Part shown: piece by piece, positions 1 through 7,113 of the stretch
Position numbering within the stretch: the first letter of the stretch is position 1
Layout: each line of letters opens with the position of its first letter
Source: Prochlorococcus sp. AG-412-J13
GTDB taxonomy: Bacteria; Cyanobacteriota; Cyanobacteriia; PCC-6307; Cyanobiaceae
Reading direction: 5' to 3'
Length of the DNA: 64,000 nucleotides
Assembly (NCBI GenBank): GCA_003214815.1
Contig: QCLE01000007.1
Span: forward strand, 1-64,000
The notes under the pieces: model-generated
Database searches by the model: none
Seen by the model: the letters and a program-made list of their open reading frames with translations, nothing else
What the model was told of the DNA's origin: nothing
Made by a program: the position numbers and the translations under genes

Positions 1-99
1 TATGGTTTCAAACTTACCCTTAATTAAATTTACTATGAAGATTAATATAGGAACATGGGCTAGACCACCAATTACTATTCTTGTTTCTGAATAAGCCAT
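1..99 (-). CDS. Partial small membrane protein (N-terminus)
   Basis: An open frame starts at an ATG at 97-99 on the minus strand and runs off the left edge, so only 33 residues are visible. It begins MAYSETRIVIGGLAHV and continues with a hydrophobic stretch (PILIFIVNLI) and a short basic segment. This looks like the start of a small inner- or thylakoid-membrane protein. I do not recognise the family, and the C-terminus is outside the window. Confidence 0.5.
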   Translation of the reverse strand, partial: MAYSETRIVIGGLAHVPILIFIVNLIKGKFETI

Positions 100-197
100 T
101 TATTTTTAATAGAGCTGAGATATTTAAGCATAAATTTGATTTTTAGAATCCTTTTATTAAGCCATTGGCAAAGCAATAGCAGCTAGTAGTTGGTAGT

Positions 198-208
198 AGT
201 AAGCGTTT
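198..208 (-). repeat. Cassette end repeat (element A), copy 1
   Basis: AGTAAGCGTTT sits 3 bases beyond the stop codon of the minus-strand gene at 212-472. The same word recurs downstream of other tiny genes in this window (3204, 3944, 4418, 12487, 12980). Confidence 0.7.
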
Positions 209-211
209 TAT

Positions 212-472
212 TTATTCAACTGGAGTTAGTGAATAACAAATGTCTTTATAACCATTTTCTTTATCCCACTCTTTCATCTCTAGAGTACTTGTAGCAGCCG
301 CAAATCCTTCTAAATCTTTAACTTTAAGTATTAAGTGACTTTTATGTTCATTTACCTTGATGAGTTCATATTCTTCGACATATTTATGTCCCTCCTTTTC
401 ATGGAAGTCTGCTACAAATTTATCGAAATCTTCAAAAGAACAATCAAAAGTAGAAACTATTAAGGTATTCAT
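212..472 (-). CDS. Hypothetical 86-aa protein
   Basis: A complete small soluble protein rich in Glu, Lys and aromatic residues, with no signal peptide or membrane segment. The length, N-terminal strand (NTLIVSTFDCSFEDFDKFV) and charged middle resemble the ferredoxin-like DUF3764/DUF3303 proteins elsewhere in this window, but I cannot confirm homology by eye. The ATG directly abuts a U-rich tract and hairpin (element B leader), and element A lies just after the stop, so the gene is bounded on both sides by the recurrent cassette repeats. Confidence 0.7.
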   Translation of the reverse strand: MNTLIVSTFDCSFEDFDKFVADFHEKEGHKYVEEYELIKVNEHKSHLILKVKDLEGFAAATSTLEMKEWDKENGYKDICYSLTPVE

Positions 473-518
473 AAAAAAAAGAGGGTTTTATCCCTCTAAG
501 TTTAGATCGACTGTCAAT
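473..518 (-). promoter_or_regulatory. Element B leader: core, hairpin and U-tract abutting ATG
   Basis: On the minus strand the order is ATTGACAGTCGATCTAAA (501-518), arm GAGGG, loop, arm CCCTC, T8, then the ATG of the gene ending at 472. The hairpin plus T-run has the form of an intrinsic terminator, but it sits immediately before a start codon. TAAACT could be a -10 box, which would make the hairpin the 5' end of the mRNA. Confidence 0.6.
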
Positions 519-582
519 CATTAATAAGTAGCTAATCCTTCAACTCTTCCTAATCATTTGAAAAGTTCAAGATTGTAAATAA

Positions 583-816
583 CTAATTTTCTATACCGCC
601 CGCTACTTTTTGTTCCTCTAGTCGTTTTTTTAGTATTGCATAAGCTTCTATAGCCCATTCTCTAGATAATCGTAATTCATCAAAATAAGCTTCTAACTTC
701 TCTCTAATTAATTTGCCAATTTTAAATACTTCTATGAAGCCTAGATAAATTATTACCGCCAACTTACTTATGGTTACTGCAAAAGCTGCTGTCTTTTCAA
801 CTGTTTTTTCTGGCAT
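583..816 (-). CDS. Hypothetical 77-aa protein with one hydrophobic segment
   Basis: The frame starts MPEKTVEKTAAFAVTI, has a hydrophobic segment at about residues 11-33, then an amphipathic, charged C-terminal half (EKLEAYFDELRLSREW and so on). It is probably a single-pass membrane protein with a cytoplasmic helix. No family recognised. No element A or B directly touches it. Confidence 0.5.
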   Translation of the reverse strand: MPEKTVEKTAAFAVTISKLAVIIYLGFIEVFKIGKLIREKLEAYFDELRLSREWAIEAYAILKKRLEEQKVAGGIEN

Positions 817-1051
817 TTGAACTTATATAATTTCATTAAAATTACCAGACGCAAAAAATATATCTAGCCCAATATTTTGGGGATCATATTATTTGTAATT
901 TATAGAGAAGAATATGTTTATAGCGATACATTTAGCAGAGTTAATAGTGCGTAAGTGTATATTAGCTATACAGAATCCGTTCCAAAATTCTGTAGGTTTA
1001 AGGTCTTTCCTATTTTTCAACTGCTATTAAAAGTTGAAAATAAAAACCTAT

Positions 1052-1234
1052 TTACCACCACATACCGAGATTTAATTTTTTTGCATCTCTATTACATGCA
1101 AGCTCACACTGGCTTAACTCTTTGACTGAGAGAGCCTCAAGTATTCTTGCCATATCAATAGAAGATAGTTCTCCATTAACGTTCCACTTAAGTGTAGTTT
1201 TACGTTGAGGTGTGTTTTTTGTTTTTTTCATCAT
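1052..1234 (-). CDS. Hypothetical 60-aa protein
   Basis: A short ORF with a basic N-terminus (MMKKTKNTPQRKTTLKW), a helical middle and a C-terminus containing CELACNRDAKKLNL. Two tandem ATGs offer alternative starts. The family is unknown to me. The length and setting among decayed cassettes make it either a genuine micro-protein or a recent remnant. Confidence 0.4.
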   Translation of the reverse strand: MMKKTKNTPQRKTTLKWNVNGELSSIDMARILEALSVKELSQCELACNRDAKKLNLGMWW

Positions 1235-1421
1235 GACTTTTTAAGGTCGGGGATAATTAAATAGCATGATTATTTAAAATTCTCAAATATTTATTGATTA
1301 ATAGAGTATAAATTACCAAAAAATTGTGAAGTTTTTATAAGTTAACCAATTAAATTTATTTTTAAAAATCTAGAAACTATAGGTGTTATTATCTCATCTT
1401 TCTAATTTTTTCTAATTATTC

Positions 1422-1439
1422 TTTAGATCGACTGTCAAT
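1422..1439 (-). repeat. Element B core, orphan copy
   Basis: An exact copy of TTTAGATCGACTGTCAAT (same as 501-518). Reading on the minus strand it is followed by AT-rich sequence and then ATGAGATAA, so no gene remains behind it. It looks like the leader of a lost cassette. Confidence 0.6.
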
Positions 1440-1615
1440 CATATACAAAAATAAATCAGCATAACTACGCATATACAACATAAATTAGATTGACTAAAAT
1501 TTTATTAATCGAATGGAGGAATCAGAAATGATTGATAGTCCACCAGAGAATTTAATAAGATTGGTTTAAATAGCCAAGTCCTACACAATTTACTAATTAT
1601 TACTACCTAAAAGAG

Positions 1616-1658
1616 AGAGATTGTTTCCATTTAACGGCTGGAGTTCAATCTCTTTTTT
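1616..1658 (+). terminator. Intrinsic terminator with long loop
   Basis: AGAGATTG (1616-1623) pairs with CAATCTCT (1646-1653), followed by a T-run. The inner CCA...TGG can extend the pairing. It lies just beyond the 3' end of the minus-strand integrase pseudogene and could act on both strands. Confidence 0.5.
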
Positions 1659-1668
1659 ATGTGATTAA

Positions 1669-2853
1669 TTAGGCCACCATCTGTTTTGCAAACTTATCAC
1701 TTATTCCATCAGGAATAAATCTTGCGTAATTTTGTTGATGAACTTCAGAAGTATGACCCATGACAAAACTTATATCTTTAATAGTTAAACCAAGTTCAAC
1801 TGATCTTGCATGAGCTACTTTTGCGTATCTATGACGGAAGGCATAAGGAACTAAATCTTCTTTTAGTTTTTCTGCTTGTTTTTTAAATTTAATCCAAGTT
1901 TTATTGCGTCTTAATCTTCTCCCTAATGCTTCCCCTCCATTTCCTTCTTGTCATAAAGGTAGTAATTCCTCTTCATTAATAATTCATTCTAATAAATTCC
2001 AATCAACTAACCCTTTTCCATCTTGTATATATAAAGGAGCTAATTTTCTAGGTTCTGTTTTTTGTCCTTTAGTTCCTCCCATAGATTTTTCATACATAGT
2101 CCAAAGCTCATCATCTTTAACAACTAAAAAACTTAATTACTCAGGTCTTAAACCATAGACTCCAAGTAATTGATATGAAAACTGCCATTTCTTGTCTGGT
2201 TCAGAAGCTATTAACTGCAATATCTGAGCATCAGTTAAGGCATAGCCAATCCTTTTCCTTTTAAGAGTTTCTTGCATTTTTACAGGTGCATAAACCTTAG
2301 ATAACTTTCCTCTAATTACTGCATATTGAAGAAATTTTTGTAACGCTCTTCTTGCAATTTGTCTTGACCTACTTCCCTGTTCCCATTGTTCAAGTGACAA
2401 TGTCATTAACTCTAGGCCGTCTTGTGGTTTACCTTTCGATCTTTCTAGTAATTCTTGGACTTTACGGAGCACAGGGACATAAGATTTATTCCATGTTTGC
2501 TCGGAAGCGGTAGGACAGAATTTTTTAAAATCTGCAAATAATTCTTCAAAATTTATTTCGTGTCTAGAACTTGAATTTTCTACAAAGGTAGATAACTTAT
2601 AAAGTGATTTATCTCCTGACTATGAATAAAAGTTTTTATAAATTTCAATAGTTCTTCTAGCTCCTTCGTGTAATCCTCTATTACTCCATTCATAATTCAA
2701 AACTCTTGATTGATACTTACCTTCATCCCTGACTCCAAGCTTTACACTACCTCTACTTTCAACTAAATACCATTTAGCACCAGCGTGCATTTCTTGTCAC
2801 ATCATTTTTCTGGCTGACTTACCCCAATCTTGTAAGTTTGATTTCTTAGGCAT
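1669..2853 (-). pseudogene. Tyrosine recombinase (integrase), decayed by nonsense codons
   Basis: A single reading frame of 395 codons runs from ATG (2851-2853) to TAA (1669-1671) with no indel but five internal stops: TGA at 2797-2799, TAG at 2620-2622, TAA at 2137-2139, TGA at 1984-1986 and TGA at 1951-1953. The C-terminal part has tyrosine-recombinase signatures: AFRHRYAK with the conserved Arg, then FVMGHTSEVHQQNYARF with the GH pair and the catalytic Tyr. The N-terminal two-thirds has the SAM-like core-binding helices. It starts about 160 bases from a tRNA-Pro fragment and points away from it, the usual arrangement for a tRNA-targeting integrase. Confidence 0.85.
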
Positions 2854-3011
2854 TGAATTTGTAGAGCACTAGGTCTTTTTTTATCTGCATTGTGCAAAAG
2901 GCATGCGAAAAAGTCAATATTAGCCGACCAATTATGGACAATACAAAACAAAGTAATAAGGTTATATCTATTGTTATGACTAAAAACTAAAGTTATAGCT
3001 TATTTTGACCG

Positions 3012-3060
3012 GTTGCTTTGGGAGCACTAGATCGCAGGTTCGAATCCTATCGCCCCGACT
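3012..3060 (+). other. tRNA-Pro(UGG)-like 3' fragment, probable attachment site
   Basis: The sequence has an anticodon-loop-like CTTTGGGAG, a T-arm box (GGTTCGAATCC) and an acceptor end CGCCCCGACT, but no D-arm or 5' acceptor strand. This matches the 3' half of a bacterial tRNA-Pro with UGG anticodon. Such fragments are what an integrase leaves at an att site. A related, more decayed copy lies at 5972-6019. Confidence 0.75.
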
Positions 3061-3203
3061 CAATAAATCCAAGTCAAAAAAAGATTTCCCAAGTCTGTCT
3101 TTTTTATTTGTTTAAATTCTCAGATGATAAAGGGGCTCTAGGGGAGGCTCTATTTTGTAGTTACAAGTACGTATTGGTGCTTAATTAATTTAGCGGTGGC
3201 AGT

Positions 3204-3214
3204 AGTAAGCGTTT
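3204..3214 (-). repeat. Cassette end repeat (element A), copy 2
   Basis: AGTAAGCGTTT within GGCAGTAGTAAGCGTTTCAT. No minus-strand gene remains next to it, so it is an orphan end repeat just inside the tRNA fragment. Confidence 0.65.
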
Positions 3215-3377
3215 CATTTAGATTAGATATCCCTTAATAAATTAATTAATTAGTACTGCTTTAAAAACAGCTCTTTTTTAATTTAAACTTTTTACCTTAG
3301 ACGTCTCTTTTTTTTTGAGTAATTGTTTTGATTGCAATTCATAGCAAATATTGCTTTGATATAAAAAATACTATTCA

Positions 3378-3872
3378 ATGATTAAAGTCTTAATTACTCT
3401 TCTAACTTCATTTCTTATTTGGTTTGGCATTGTAAAAATATTTACCAAAGATCATGAAAATTCAATAAATATTCTTTCAAGTAAATTGTTGAATGATTTT
3501 ACTTTAATCTTTCGAAATATAGTTGATCTTATTGATTCTCTTTTTAAAAGCTTCATTCAAATCTATGAACTTTTAGGTACATTATTAAAAAATGTAGTTG
3601 GAATATCTAAGTCATTGATGTCTGCTTTTTTTCAATTTCTAAATCTCTTTAAAATAATAGGAATTACTTGTTTATCCTTTATTTCTTTATGTAAGGGATT
3701 ATTCCAGGAATCCAGAAAAATTAATCTATTCAATAATTTTGAATTAACACTTAATAATACTGATTCTCCCAAAAATAATGTAATTAAATTAAATGAAAAA
3801 ACAGAAGCAAATAAAAAGGAAGAAAGTTTTATTCCCTCTTTTTTAGATCGACTTTCATTTATAAATAAGTAA
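3378..3872 (+). CDS. Hypothetical 164-aa membrane-associated protein
   Basis: The N-terminus (residues 1-22) is a hydrophobic anchor or signal segment. Residues about 30-110 are strongly hydrophobic and helical with repeated LF/IF spacing, and the tail is polar (residues 120-160). No family recognised. The last codons (FLDRLSF) are encoded by a reversed element B core (3842-3858), so the C-terminus seems to have been formed by reading into a repeat. The ATG at 3378 is the first in frame and no strong ribosome site is visible. Confidence 0.55.
   Translation: MIKVLITLLTSFLIWFGIVKIFTKDHENSINILSSKLLNDFTLIFRNIVDLIDSLFKSFIQIYELLGTLLKNVVGISKSLMSAFFQFLNLFKIIGITCLSFISLCKGLFQESRKINLFNNFELTLNNTDSPKNNVIKLNEKTEANKKEESFIPSFLDRLSFINK
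3842..3858 (-). repeat. Element B core inside a coding 3' end
   Basis: TTTAGATCGACTTTCAT, one base different from the consensus, overlaps the last codons of the plus-strand gene ending at 3872. On the minus strand it would direct transcription antisense to that gene. Confidence 0.5.
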
Positions 3873-3943
3873 TCAGGCCATTGTATTGTTTTTTAATTTC
3901 ATTAATAGAAGTAGTTCAAACGAGGGCTACTAGTACTGGGAGC

Positions 3944-3954
3944 AGTAAGCGTTT
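3944..3954 (-). repeat. Cassette end repeat (element A), copy 3
   Basis: AGTAAGCGTTT followed by CATGAA, 40 bases beyond the 3' end of the minus-strand remnant at 3994-4349. Confidence 0.65.
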
Positions 3955-3993
3955 CATGAATAATATAAAAAAACAGATAATTCTTAAATATTT

Positions 3994-4349
3994 CTAATAA
4001 GAAAGTGATTCAAGGACTTTGCTTATTCTTATAAAATCAACTCCATTAGGATAAGAAATTGCTACAGATTTCACTCCTAAATAAGTATCAGACTCCACAT
4101 TTATAGAGGTTGATTGAGATAAATCTTTGCCAAATATTTTAATCCAATTATCAGTTTTATTCCCAAGATTCACATGATATCCATTTTGGGAAATAATTTT
4201 ACTAAATTTTGAAGACACATCTATCTAATGAAGATTTATAAGGTGTTATAACAAGGTCTAAGTTATATATTCCCTGAGAATTTAATTTCTGATGATTTGT
4301 GAAAATGGGATTAGGGAAACTGAAAAAGAGATGTTATTAATCTTTTCAT
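3994..4349 (-). pseudogene. Cassette gene with disrupted N-terminus
   Basis: The leader at 4350-4393 feeds an ATG (4347-4349) encoding MKRLITSLFQFP and then a TAA. A 74-residue frame (3994-4218) can only start at a GTG in another phase, and contains SKIISQNGYHVNLGNKTDNW. The likeliest reading is one secreted or soluble protein whose N-terminal part has lost frame. The 74-aa segment could still be translated from the GTG. The product is not recognised. Confidence 0.5.
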
Positions 4350-4393
4350 AAAAAAAGGAGCTAATTGCCCCTTATTTTAGATCGAATGTTTTT
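4347..4393 (-). promoter_or_regulatory. Element B leader: hairpin and U-tract abutting ATG
   Basis: On the minus strand an imperfect core (complement of TTTAGATCGAATG, 4376-4388) precedes arm GGGGC (4367-4371), loop AATTA, arm GCTCC (4357-4361), T7 and ATG. The arms differ from the copy at 473-518 yet still pair, with one G-T wobble. Confidence 0.6.
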
Positions 4394-4417
4394 CACATTT
4401 AATATAGCTGTGCAAGT

Positions 4418-4428
4418 AGTAAGCGTTT
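4418..4428 (-). repeat. Cassette end repeat (element A), copy 4
   Basis: TGCAAGTAGTAAGCGTTT, the longest match to the consensus, lies 12 bases beyond the stop of the minus-strand PDZ remnant at 4440-4868 and between it and the next element B leader. Confidence 0.7.
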
Positions 4429-4439
4429 AATTCATAAAT

Positions 4440-4868
4440 TTAAATTGAGGTTACTTTTTGTTGATTTGGCGAAAGTTCATTTTCTGGAAAAATTTCCTTT
4501 AAATTTTCTGGAAAGAAAAACTCTAATTGTCTCTTTAAATCGTCTTCATATATATATTCTTTGTTGGGGACTTTAAAAGTATCTCTTACTAATTGAACAT
4601 TTATTTTTTCCTTTTTACCTTCCTCATTAACTCTTAATAAGACTAATTTAATTGGCTTATCTATTAGTCCTTTCATGAGAGAAACTTCCTCTGTTATACC
4701 CATTACTTTAGTTGATTTACAATCTATTTTGATAATTAAATCATTTGGTTGAATGTCTGAGGAGGCGTCAGGAGAGTCATTTATTACAGATTAAATGTTA
4801 ATTCAGCATTATAAATAGAATTAGGTAAAGCAAGTGCAGATATTAGTGGGAATAAGTAGTCTTTTCAT
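4440..4868 (-). pseudogene. Secreted PDZ-domain protein, frameshifted
   Basis: The ATG at 4866-4868 starts a signal-peptide-like MKRLLIP that continues in a second frame as SALALPNSIYNAELTF. A third segment (in frame with 4440-4703) reads DSPDASSDIQPNDLIIKID, a typical PDZ carboxylate-loop and second-strand pattern as in CtpA/HtrA-type proteins. It continues through EEVSLMKGLIDKPIKLVLL. At least two frame changes separate signal and PDZ parts. The original was probably an exported protein with one PDZ domain. A degenerate element A (4855-4870) overlaps its start. Confidence 0.6.
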
Positions 4869-4871
4869 TTG

Positions 4872-5177
4872 TTAATCACAACAATCGTCATTTGTTAATG
4901 AAGCAGTCCAAGAGGATTCCTCCATTGTTGATAAGTCAACTCTATGAGTTGCCATCCAGTCAGCATTTGCTTCCACAAACTTTTGAACATTACCTTCTGG
5001 AGCTTGATGAATAACAATTATTCTTTGAGGATCTTCCTTGCTTACTCCTCTGAAAAGCGGCTTAATATCAAATTCTGAATGCCTTTTATCTGCTTCTGCA
5101 CTATCAAATATTGCAGCCCATTCATCGAAAGTGCTTTCAATTTTAAAAGTAAACACGGAGGTAACTGAACAAGGCAT
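4872..5177 (-). CDS. DUF3764 family protein
   Basis: A 101-residue protein with the pattern I associate with DUF3764 of marine picocyanobacteria: TFKIESTFDEWAAIFDS at the start, DIKPLFRGVSKEDPQRIIVI in the middle, then HQAPEGNVQKFVEANADW. The function is unknown; the fold is probably a ferredoxin-like dimer. The ATG abuts an element B leader and a degenerate element A lies past the stop, so it is an intact cassette. A decayed paralogue of the middle section lies at 22853-23030. Confidence 0.8.
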   Translation of the reverse strand: MPCSVTSVFTFKIESTFDEWAAIFDSAEADKRHSEFDIKPLFRGVSKEDPQRIIVIHQAPEGNVQKFVEANADWMATHRVDLSTMEESSWTASLTNDDCCD

Positions 5178-5220
5178 AAAAAAAGTAGCTAATTGCCCCT
5201 TATTTTAGATTAACTGTCAA
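5178..5220 (-). promoter_or_regulatory. Element B leader upstream of DUF3764 gene
   Basis: On the minus strand, TTGACAGTTAATCTAAAATA precedes GGGGC-AATTA-GCTAC, then T7 and the ATG at 5175-5177. One arm base is mismatched relative to the 4357-4371 copy. TAAAAT is a plausible -10 box, placing the 5' end near the GGGG. Confidence 0.6.
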
Positions 5221-5411
5221 CGACACTTATACTTTTTGTGCTTTTTCAAATATTGCCCTTCTAGTCAGTTTAGTTGACTTTTGGCAAGGATCTTAATGGG
5301 TTCTTATTTCATTTACCATACCATCATACCAATTAAACAGAGTCAATTCCTCTAACAGTTCCTCTAAGGCTATATAAGCCTAGATTTTCTCCTCTATCTT
5401 TACTATTTCAT

Positions 5412-5530
5412 TTATTTCCAAGCTTCTCTACGTCTAAGCAAGTTACTTAAAGACCCCTCAGCCCCATTTACATTATCAAAATTAGGTAATTGAACATCTT
5501 TTAAATTCCATCTCTGGAGCATATTCCCTA
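5412..5530 (-). pseudogene. Possible C-terminal gene remnant
   Basis: An open minus-strand frame ends at TAA (5412-5414) and reads NFLGNMLQRWNLKDVQLPNF followed by SLSNLLRRREAWK. It has no start codon and emerges from an A16/T16 homopolymer at 5538-5553. The composition is protein-like, so it may be the tail of a lost gene. Not recognised. Confidence 0.25.
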
Positions 5531-5537
5531 AGAAATT

Positions 5538-5553
5538 AAAAAAAAAAAAAAAA
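5538..5553. repeat. A16 homopolymer
   Basis: Sixteen consecutive A bases, the longest mononucleotide run I noticed in the window. It borders a truncated reading frame and would be prone to replication slippage or to sequencing error. Confidence 0.8.
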
Positions 5554-5971
5554 GAACTAAAGGAATATCTCGAAATAGTGTTAAGAGAAGAAAAAATCTA
5601 AAAAGAAAAAGTTCATTCCAAATCTAGAAAAATAGTAAAAAGTAAAAAAATTATTCTTTTTCTTCATCTATTTTTTCCTAATTTATTATTTTTACAAGTT
5701 TCATAAGCCTAGCAATAACATTATTTTTTCTTATCAGGCAGTTACAGCAAGCAATCAGAAATGAAAGATTGAAATCCTTATGTACTTAATAACTGGGAGA
5801 TAAAAAAGTCAAAGCTATAAAGATCAAAATTGGGATTAGAAATGCTTGTTGGAGATAGTGAAAAGTAGTATTGCAAGAATTTTCTTCTTCCAAAAGAAAA
5901 GTCCAAAAAAAGATTTAGATAATTTCCAATTATGAGGAATATTCTTTTTAGATTTATTTAGTATTTTCTCA
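5554..5971. other. Gene-free AT-rich stretch
   Basis: About 420 bases between the A16 tract and the second tRNA fragment. I see no convincing ORF, hairpin or repeat in it. Confidence 0.6.
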
Positions 5972-6019
5972 GTTACTTTGAGAGCACAAGGGGCCATATT
6001 CGAATACTTTTGCCCCGAT
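5972..6019 (+). other. Second tRNA-Pro-like fragment, probable old attachment site
   Basis: GTTACTTTGAGAGCAC, then a TTCGAA T-loop core and TTGCCCCGAT, aligns in the same orientation with the fragment at 3012-3060 but with many substitutions. The two define a direct repeat around about 2.9 kb of cassettes. Confidence 0.6.
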
Positions 6020-6048
6020 AATTATTTGTAATAATTTTAGCGAAAATA

Positions 6049-6194
6049 TTAGTCAATAAGGTAAGAACATTTCTTGTTTAATGCATTTTTAATTTTTAAA
6101 TCTGTTATTTTTTGTTCTCCCTTATTAATACTTTTCTTAAAGGCATTATTTAAAGCTTCACAATCGAAATATGATGTTTATCTTTATTATTCAT
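6049..6194 (-). pseudogene. Small frameshifted ORF
   Basis: An ATG at 6192-6194 starts MNNKDKHHI. After a one-base phase change the frame continues DCEALNNAFKKSINKGEQ and then DLKIKNALNKKCSYLID before TAA (6049-6051). It resembles a small cytosolic cassette protein with a broken frame. Family unknown. Confidence 0.35.
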
Positions 6195-6360
6195 GATGAT
6201 TAAAAATAAAAATTATCAAGAATGTCGCTGACATTATCAACTGAGAATTTAATTGAATCAATTTAATTAAAAAAAAAATTAACTAGTAATTACATCAAAT
6301 TAATATTAAAAAAGGGTAAAACTATCATGATAAATTTTGCCTTTTAGAGAAACATATATC

Positions 6361-6849
6361 TCAATAAATTGAGTTATTATTTAGCTTTTTATCTAAGTAA
6401 ATATTTTTACCAATTTCAAAACCTAATTCTTTTGCTCTCCCGCTATTTAGTTCAATAACAAAATTAACCTTTTCTTTTGAACCAATTAAAGGACATATAT
6501 CAAGCGCACAAGGTAAAACATTTTCTACGATATCAATTATCTTATCATTTTTAATAAAAATAATATCTAGTGGGATTAATGTATTTTTCATCCAAAAATA
6601 AACTTTTTCCTGAGGATCAAATACAAAAAGCATCCCTTGATTAGGGTGTAATTTTTTTACTCCCATAAGGCCAACTTCTTTTTCAACAACATCATCAGCT
6701 ATAAAAAGTGTTAAAAATTCACCTGATTTATAATTGTAATCAATGAAGGTATCAAATAGTCTTCTATTAGGTATTAAATCTGCCTTTAATTTAGTATTAG
6801 GGTATAAGTTAAAAATTAAGGAAAAAAATATTATAAAAAATAGCTTCAT
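6361..6849 (-). CDS. DUF192 family exported protein
   Basis: Residues 1-23 form a signal peptide (MKLFFIIFFSLIFNLYPNTK). The mature part carries the DUF192 core: VGLMGVKKLHPNQGMLFVF, then VYFWMKNTLIPLDIIFI, and later VNFVIELNSGRAKELGFEIG. At 162 residues it is the normal length for the family, a small beta-barrel of unknown biochemical role. The gene is transcribed away from the secreted-protein cluster that starts at 7114. Confidence 0.85.
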   Translation of the reverse strand: MKLFFIIFFSLIFNLYPNTKLKADLIPNRRLFDTFIDYNYKSGEFLTLFIADDVVEKEVGLMGVKKLHPNQGMLFVFDPQEKVYFWMKNTLIPLDIIFIKNDKIIDIVENVLPCALDICPLIGSKEKVNFVIELNSGRAKELGFEIGKNIYLDKKLNNNSIY

Positions 6850-6972
6850 TAATTAAAAGTATTACTAAAAAAAAATAGAATAATAGGAATTTCGTATTAA
6901 GTTTAATTTAAGAAATCATCCTTTTTTTACACTTTGAAATAATATTGTAAATTTTAAGCAATATATAAGAAG

Positions 6973-6996
6973 TTTTGGTATCCCAGTATACCAAAA
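6973..6996. promoter_or_regulatory. Perfect 9-bp inverted repeat in a divergent intergenic region
   Basis: TTTTGGTAT (6973-6981) and ATACCAAAA (6988-6996) flank a 6-base centre. It lies between the divergent DUF192 gene and the secreted-protein cluster, about 120 bases upstream of the ATG at 7114. It could be an operator for a dimeric regulator or an RNA hairpin. No U-tract follows on the plus strand. Confidence 0.45.
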
Positions 6997-7113
6997 AACA
7001 TCTTTTAAAGAAGGCAAAAAGACCCTCAGCCACTACTTTGTCTGGGTTTATCAATAGTAAGAATTTTCAAGAATAACTATGCTAATGTTTCAGCGTAAAC
7101 TATTTATTTTTGT

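Noticed and set aside
473-518. Element B as an ordinary sigma-70 promoter with TTGACA as the -35
   Set aside because: The only -10-like hexamer (TAAAAT/TAAACT) lies about 7 bases after TTGACA, too close for a -35/-10 pair. The conserved block must have another role or use a -10-only promoter.
1904-2158. 84-codon plus-strand ORF
   Set aside because: It is antisense to the integrase pseudogene, whose minus-strand frame has clear recombinase motifs. The ORF has no recognisable composition.
1669-2853. TGA read as Trp (alternative genetic code) in the integrase
   Set aside because: TGG is used for Trp in the same frame, a TAG and a TAA are also present, and every other gene uses the standard code.
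3012-3060. Functional tRNA-Pro gene
   Set aside because: There is no D-arm and no 5' acceptor strand, and the anticodon stem is mispaired. Only the 3' half is present.
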